From Acidobacteriaceae bacterium (GTDB lineage Bacteria > Acidobacteriota > Terriglobia > Terriglobales > Acidobacteriaceae): 64,000 bases of DNA. The position numbers were made by a program, and so were the translations under genes. Where the stretch lies: the NCBI GenBank assembly GCA_028283625.1, contig JAPWKG010000027.1, forward strand, positions 62,001-126,000, read 5' to 3'. How positions within the stretch are numbered: the first letter of the stretch is position 1; every line of letters begins with the position of its first letter. This document shows positions 59,995-64,000 of this stretch, one piece after another. The notes under the pieces are model-generated. The model was given only the letters and a program-made list of their open reading frames with translations. It did no database searches and was not told the DNA's origin.

Positions 59995-62082
59995 TCAGAC
60001 AGGCTTAGGGGTGACGCGATGCCATCCATTTTCTTCACCGTGCGTAGCAAGTAGAGCGATGGAGCGGGATTGCACCGTGTACGTTTCTCCCATGAACTCC
60101 TGAAACGTTTCTGGACTCTCAATTGAGGAGTGGAAGGTGTCGAGCACCTGAAACCAGCGGCCACCCTGATCCGGCGTAGGTGGAACCGCAAAGTGGAGTT
60201 CCTCCCAATACGCGTTCATCATCAGATGAAACGTTGGGCCGTTCGCTACATAGATTGTCGCTGCCAGGCTATGAGAGTTCTCTGACAGGTCAGGGCTGTA
60301 GAGCTTAACGCCGTGCCACTCAATGTGCGCCTGATCGAGTAGCTCACGCAGCGAAAGATGATGACCTCGGAACGTAAAGCCAAAGTGCGTGCGCATCTTG
60401 ATCAATGTTGAGACAAAGTGTCTAAGCTCAGATTGCTCATCACAAAGCCGCCAATCAAACCAACTGATCTCGTTGTTTTGGCCATAAGCATTGTTGTTGC
60501 CGTGCTGTGTGCGTCGAACCTCATCCCCCATCAGCAGCATGGGTGTTCCAATCGAGATCAGCGTCAGAACAAACGCGTTCCGAACTTGTCTTGCTCGTAA
60601 GGCTTCGATGGCAGCATCCGTCGTTGGCCCTTCAACACCACAGTTCCAGGAGAGGTTAAACGAAGCTCCATCTTGATTGTGCTCGCCGTTTCCCTCGTTA
60701 TGCTTCTCGTCGTAAGAGACGAGATCGTTCAGAGTGAAGCCATCATGGCATGTGACAAAGTTGATGCTTTGCTCCGGTGGATGAAAGCGCTCGCTATACA
60801 GGTCTGGGCTTCCAAGCAGCCGTTGCTGCAGGTTGTAGACAACGCCGCGGTCTGATTTGAGAAAGGACCGTACATCATCGCGAAAACGTCCATTCCATTC
60901 CTTCCAGTGATCGCGAGAGAAGGAGCCGACTTGATAGAGTCCACCGGCATCCCAGGCCTCTGCCATGAGCTTTGTTCCCGCAAGAATTGGGTCTGAGTCT
61001 ATATCCCAGAGGATCGGAGCGTTTGAGACCGGTGCACCACTCTCATCTCGACTGAGAACGGATGCCAGATCGAATCGGAAGCCGTCAACATGCATCTCTG
61101 AAACCCAATAACGAAGGCTATCGAGAATCATGCGCCGAACGACGGATTGGTTGGCATTGAGGGTATTGCCTGTACCGGTGAAGTCAGCATACCGTTGCCG
61201 ATCCGGGGAGAGCGTGTAGTACATCGAGTTATCGATGCCTTTCCAGCACAGCGTTGGTCCGTCTGCGCCGCCTTCCGCGGTGTGGTTGTACACCACATCA
61301 AGAATGACTTCGATGCCGGCGCGGTGAAGTGCCTTCACCATATCCCTGAACTCGGTCAGGCTTTGTTGAGGGTCGTGGGCAGCTGTATAGCCAAGATGCG
61401 GAGCAAAAAAGCTCACCGGACTATATCCCCAATAATTTTCCAGGCCGGTGGGTGCGTCCTGCACATCGAACTGGAAGATCGGCATGAGTTCAACGGCTGT
61501 GATGCCCAACTCCACGAGATAAGGAATCTTCTCTATAAGACCGGCAAAGGTGCCTCGCTGCTCCTTGACCAAGCCAGAGCTTGGATGCCGCGTAAAACCG
61601 CCAACGTGGAGCTCGTAAAGAACAGTCTCGCGGAAGGGACGACGTAGAGGGCGATCACCCTCCCAGTCATAGCGATGCAGATCGACAACCACGCTCCTCA
61701 TGGAACAACTTTGCGTATCGCCATGAGCAGAACAAGCTTTGCGATCATACTGAGCCGTAGAGATGGCCTTTGCATAGGGATCGAGTAAGACCTTGTCGCT
61801 ATCGAAGCGATAACCGCGATCGGGCTGAAAAGGGCCATCGACCCGGTAGCCATACACCTGGCCGGGAACAAGCCCATCCACCTCAATATGCCAATAATGT
61901 CCGGTGTGGTTATGGATTGGGTCGAGCGTGATGGTTCGGCTTGGCGTTAGCGCATCGGCGTTCTCAAAGAGCACGAGATGTACCGCTCGCGCATGAGCTG
62001 AGAACAAACTGAAATTGATGCCTGTTCCTGTAAGGGTAGGGCCTTGAGGAAATGCCTGGCCAGGGCGAGTGTTTTGCTCCAT
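59995..62082 (-). CDS. glgX: Glycogen debranching enzyme GlgX (isoamylase type)
   Basis: GlgX cleaves alpha-1,6 branches left after phosphorylase action. From the ATG at 62082 the protein has 695 residues. It has an N-terminal CBM48 domain (PQGPTLTGTGINFSLFSAHARAVHLVLFE), then the GH13 barrel with ILDVVYNHTAEGGADGPTLCWKGID, DGFRFDLASVLSRDESG (nucleophile Asp), LMAEAWDAGGLYQVGSF (acid/base Glu) and FVTCHDGFTLNDLVSYDEKHNEGNGE. The in-frame extension to 62226 is probably untranslated. It converges on the glgP-xfp-ackA operon with a functionally linked product. Confidence 0.94.
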   Translation of the reverse strand: MEQNTRPGQAFPQGPTLTGTGINFSLFSAHARAVHLVLFENADALTPSRTITLDPIHNHTGHYWHIEVDGLVPGQVYGYRVDGPFQPDRGYRFDSDKVLLDPYAKAISTAQYDRKACSAHGDTQSCSMRSVVVDLHRYDWEGDRPLRRPFRETVLYELHVGGFTRHPSSGLVKEQRGTFAGLIEKIPYLVELGITAVELMPIFQFDVQDAPTGLENYWGYSPVSFFAPHLGYTAAHDPQQSLTEFRDMVKALHRAGIEVILDVVYNHTAEGGADGPTLCWKGIDNSMYYTLSPDRQRYADFTGTGNTLNANQSVVRRMILDSLRYWVSEMHVDGFRFDLASVLSRDESGAPVSNAPILWDIDSDPILAGTKLMAEAWDAGGLYQVGSFSRDHWKEWNGRFRDDVRSFLKSDRGVVYNLQQRLLGSPDLYSERFHPPEQSINFVTCHDGFTLNDLVSYDEKHNEGNGEHNQDGASFNLSWNCGVEGPTTDAAIEALRARQVRNAFVLTLISIGTPMLLMGDEVRRTQHGNNNAYGQNNEISWFDWRLCDEQSELRHFVSTLIKMRTHFGFTFRGHHLSLRELLDQAHIEWHGVKLYSPDLSENSHSLAATIYVANGPTFHLMMNAYWEELHFAVPPTPDQGGRWFQVLDTFHSSIESPETFQEFMGETYTVQSRSIALLATHGEENGWHRVTPKPV

Positions 62083-62264
62083 CACGATCTTCTCTTCGCC
62101 GATCTTACCTCTGTGGTGCATACTGCGTTGAAGAGATTCGCACGTCGCGGAGAGGAAGTTTCTTCTTGCGCGGTATTCGTGACTTTTGCGCGGTTTGCGA
62201 ACGCACGGTTGACAGAACATCTGCATCCAAGAGCAGAGCTACTTATAGCCGTTAGGAGGAAAAA

Positions 62265-62819
62265 ATGGCAGAGGCAGTCCTTCGTCGTATTGCAAGGGAA
62301 TCCGTTAATTGGTCGATTGGCTTGAGTGTCCTGATGATTCTTGTGGGCGCGGTTGCTCTGGCGGTCCCCTTTGCTGCAGGAATTGCATTAACTTCAATCA
62401 TTGCCTGGGTTCTTATGATTCTGGGCGTCGTTCACTTTTGGTTTGCCTGGCATACGCGTGGAGCGGGCGCGCATATCTGGGAGGGCATTGTCGCTGCTCT
62501 CTACCTGTTTGCTGGCTTCTTCCTCTTCACGCATCCACTCGTCGGTCTGGTAACAATCACCTTGCTTCTCGGAAGCTACCTCATGATCAAAGGCGTAGCG
62601 GAGCTCATTGGGGGGCTGGGGGCGCGTGGTGTACCCGGACGCGGTTGGTTGCTTTTGGATGGTGTGGTTTCGTTGATTCTCTCCGCCGTGATTTGGTTCC
62701 ACCTTCTCTCCGCCGCGATCTGGGTCATCGGCACGTTGATTGGCTTTTCGATTCTCTTTAGCGGTATTTCGCGTCTGCAACTATCGCTTGCTGCAAAACG
62801 AGAGTTTAGTCAGTCTTAG
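62265..62819 (+). CDS. HdeD-like DUF308 membrane protein
   Basis: A 184-residue protein with six TM helices in the HdeD/DUF308 repeat form: NWSIGLSVLMILVGAVALAVPFAA, SIIAWVLMILGVVHFWFAW, GIVAALYLFAGFFLFTHPLVGLVTITLLLGSYLMIKGV and GWLLLDGVVSLILSAVIW. HdeD is tied to acid resistance in E. coli, but most DUF308 proteins are uncharacterised. AGGAGG lies close upstream of the ATG. The 3' end overlaps the convergent Lrp gene by 14 bases. Confidence 0.88.
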   Translation: MAEAVLRRIARESVNWSIGLSVLMILVGAVALAVPFAAGIALTSIIAWVLMILGVVHFWFAWHTRGAGAHIWEGIVAALYLFAGFFLFTHPLVGLVTITLLLGSYLMIKGVAELIGGLGARGVPGRGWLLLDGVVSLILSAVIWFHLLSAAIWVIGTLIGFSILFSGISRLQLSLAAKREFSQS

Positions 62820-63297
62820 GCTTCCGCATTTTCCCTGGTGATGATGCCGCAGGTTTGAGCGGTGCGGACCGCCAGGGAATGGGGGAAGTGAGGATCAAGG
62901 AGGTGCTGGTTGCGACGTAAGGAATCAGGGAGTCGATCACTGTTTCCAGATGCTGCGTATCGCGAACAGCCACACGCACGATAAAGGACTCAGCTCCAGT
63001 CACGCGATGGCACTCCAGCACCTCCGGTACCTTCTCCGCTTGCTGAACAAATTTGGTAAGCCGCTCGCCTGAAACCGTGACGCGGATAATGGCGGACATG
63101 GTAAAGCCAAGAGCCGCCGGATTGATATGAGCGCGGTATGACTGAATGACATCCTGCTCTTCAAGTCTGCGCACGCGCTCAATCGTGGAGGGGGTACTCA
63201 TACCCACCTGACGTCCAAGCTCTGCAAAGCTTATGCGAGCATTTTCCTGCAGCAGATGCAGGATCTTGAGATCAAAGGCATCGAGTTCAAAAGACAT
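62806..63297 (-). CDS. Lrp/AsnC-family transcriptional regulator
   Basis: A 163-residue regulator with an N-terminal helix-turn-helix (LDAFDLKILHLLQENARISF and GMSTPSTIERVRRLEEQDVI) and the RAM/AsnC ligand-binding domain (ALGFTMSAIIRVTVSGERL ... ECHRVTGAESFIVRVAVRD). I place the start at the ATG at 63297 because AGGAG lies six bases upstream; a GTG at 63303 is in frame. It is divergent from a cysteine-synthase-family gene with 121 bases between, so it may be a local regulator responding to an amino acid, possibly cysteine. Confidence 0.93.
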   Translation of the reverse strand: MSFELDAFDLKILHLLQENARISFAELGRQVGMSTPSTIERVRRLEEQDVIQSYRAHINPAALGFTMSAIIRVTVSGERLTKFVQQAEKVPEVLECHRVTGAESFIVRVAVRDTQHLETVIDSLIPYVATSTSLILTSPIPWRSAPLKPAASSPGKMRKPKTD

Positions 63298-63418
63298 GAT
63301 CACTCCTGGAATCGCTTAAGGCAATATAGGCCATTACTCCTAATGATGTAAGGCAAAAGTCTCATCTTGGCTTTGAAAAACACTGTTCTAGCTCCATAAG
63401 CATGACTATCGTAGGAGT

Positions 63419-64000
63419 ATGATTGCTTCCGCGAACCCTTCTTCAGACTCTGCCTGTACCTCTCAGACGCGCCAGCTTAAGGCTTTGGGTCAGCTGATTG
63501 GTCACACCCCCGTCATTGTGATTGAGCTACTGGTGGAGGGAAAGCGTCGCCGCGTATTTGCCAAATGCGAATGGAAGAATCTGACCGGAAGCATTAAGGA
63601 CCGCATGGCGCTGCACATTCTGGAGCAGGCTTATGTGAGTGGTGCGCTGCAGCCTGGAGACCGTATCGTTGAGGCAACCAGCGGCAATACCGGAATCTCT
63701 TTTTCGGCGTTGGGCCGTGCTTTAGGGCATCCTGTCACCATCTTCATGCCGGATTGGATGAGTGCAGAGCGTATTCGCCTCATGACGAGCTATGGCGCCG
63801 AGGTCAGACTGGTTTCGAAGGAAGAGGGTGGGTTTCTTGGATCGATTGCGCTTGCCGAACGCATGGCTCAAGAGAATCCCCATACATTTTTGCCGCGCCA
63901 GTTCTCAAACACTGCGAATGTAGACGCCCATCGTCTTGGTACGGCGGTGGAGCTGTGGCAGCAGCTTGAGACCAGCGGATATACGCCTGATGCTTTTGTC
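63419..64000 (+). CDS. Cysteine synthase/cystathionine beta-synthase family PLP enzyme (N-terminal part, cut by window end)
   Basis: The open frame from the ATG at 63419 runs to the window edge, 194 codons. It has LGQLIGHTPVIVIE at the substrate-entry end, the PLP lysine in NLTGSIKDRMA, and EATSGNTGISFSALGRAL for phosphate/PLP binding, followed by FMPDWMSAERIRLMTSYGAEVRLV. These fit the OASS/CBS family of fold-type II PLP enzymes. AGGAG sits only one base from the ATG, so translation from this ATG is unusual; an N-terminal extension of about 20 residues precedes the conserved core. With two cystathionine enzymes 11 kb left, it may join a transsulfuration route. Confidence 0.9.
   Translation, partial: MIASANPSSDSACTSQTRQLKALGQLIGHTPVIVIELLVEGKRRRVFAKCEWKNLTGSIKDRMALHILEQAYVSGALQPGDRIVEATSGNTGISFSALGRALGHPVTIFMPDWMSAERIRLMTSYGAEVRLVSKEEGGFLGSIALAERMAQENPHTFLPRQFSNTANVDAHRLGTAVELWQQLETSGYTPDAFV

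Overview
The window looks like chromosomal DNA of an acidobacterium, probably Acidobacteriaceae/Terriglobia. This is inferred from the gene set, not from a marker phylogeny: a TonB receptor with an N-terminal carboxypeptidase-regulatory-like domain, secreted BNR-repeat and TPR proteins, a futalosine-pathway menaquinone gene, many carbohydrate-active enzymes and a moderately high GC content.

Layout. 1-3.1 kb: three minus-strand genes for an unusual sugar acid (TPP enzyme, KdsC-like phosphatase, SAF-less NeuB) interrupted by a plus-strand diguanylate cyclase. 3.4-7.9 kb: nitrogen-control operon amt-glnK-glnD, with amt frameshifted. 7.9-16.4 kb: a secreted protein, a stand-alone nuoB, an OmpA-like protein with Ig-like repeats, a BNR-repeat protein, mqnE (frameshifted), a GNAT enzyme, a LuxR regulator without the usual phosphoacceptor, and a lipoprotein. 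16.4-30.7 kb: P5C dehydrogenase, a GH18-like/NodB/GT2 fusion, a GT-C glycosyltransferase, a LolA-like protein, serS, purH, a TPR protein and a dGTPase. 30.7-34.3 kb: tRNA-Glu(TTC) followed by a decayed mobile region (toxin-antitoxin-like operon, truncated phage capsid gene, orphan fragments). 34.3-39.2 kb: PAQR/hemolysin III protein and an iron-uptake set. 39.4-47.4 kb: oxalate cluster. 47.5-53.7 kb: GH3 beta-glucosidase, two Cys/Met PLP enzymes, an MRJP-like protein. 53.9-62.8 kb: glgP-xfp-ackA with convergent glgX, then an HdeD-like protein. 62.8-64 kb: Lrp regulator divergent from a cysteine-synthase-family gene cut by the window end.

How the parts fit. The most interesting area is 39.4-62.1 kb. 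The divergent oxalate cluster has frc and oxc on one side. On the other are a second class III CoA-transferase, a phosphotransacetylase-like enzyme, a DUF1275 membrane protein and an outer-membrane porin. About 10 kb on, glgP-xfp-ackA can take glycogen to acetyl phosphate and acetate. Both control regions carry a CRP/FNR-type palindrome, TGTGA-N6-TCACG before frc and an exact TGTGA-N6-TCACA before glgP. A shared regulator is therefore plausible, as is a metabolic link in which acetyl phosphate feeds acetyl-CoA to oxalate activation. No known oxalate/formate carrier is visible, so the DUF1275 protein and porin are transport candidates.

Two widely conserved genes (amt, mqnE) carry single frameshifts, which raises the question of sequencing indels. 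Several core genes have a TANNNT -10 box 6-8 bases before the ATG and no Shine-Dalgarno sequence, suggesting leaderless transcripts.
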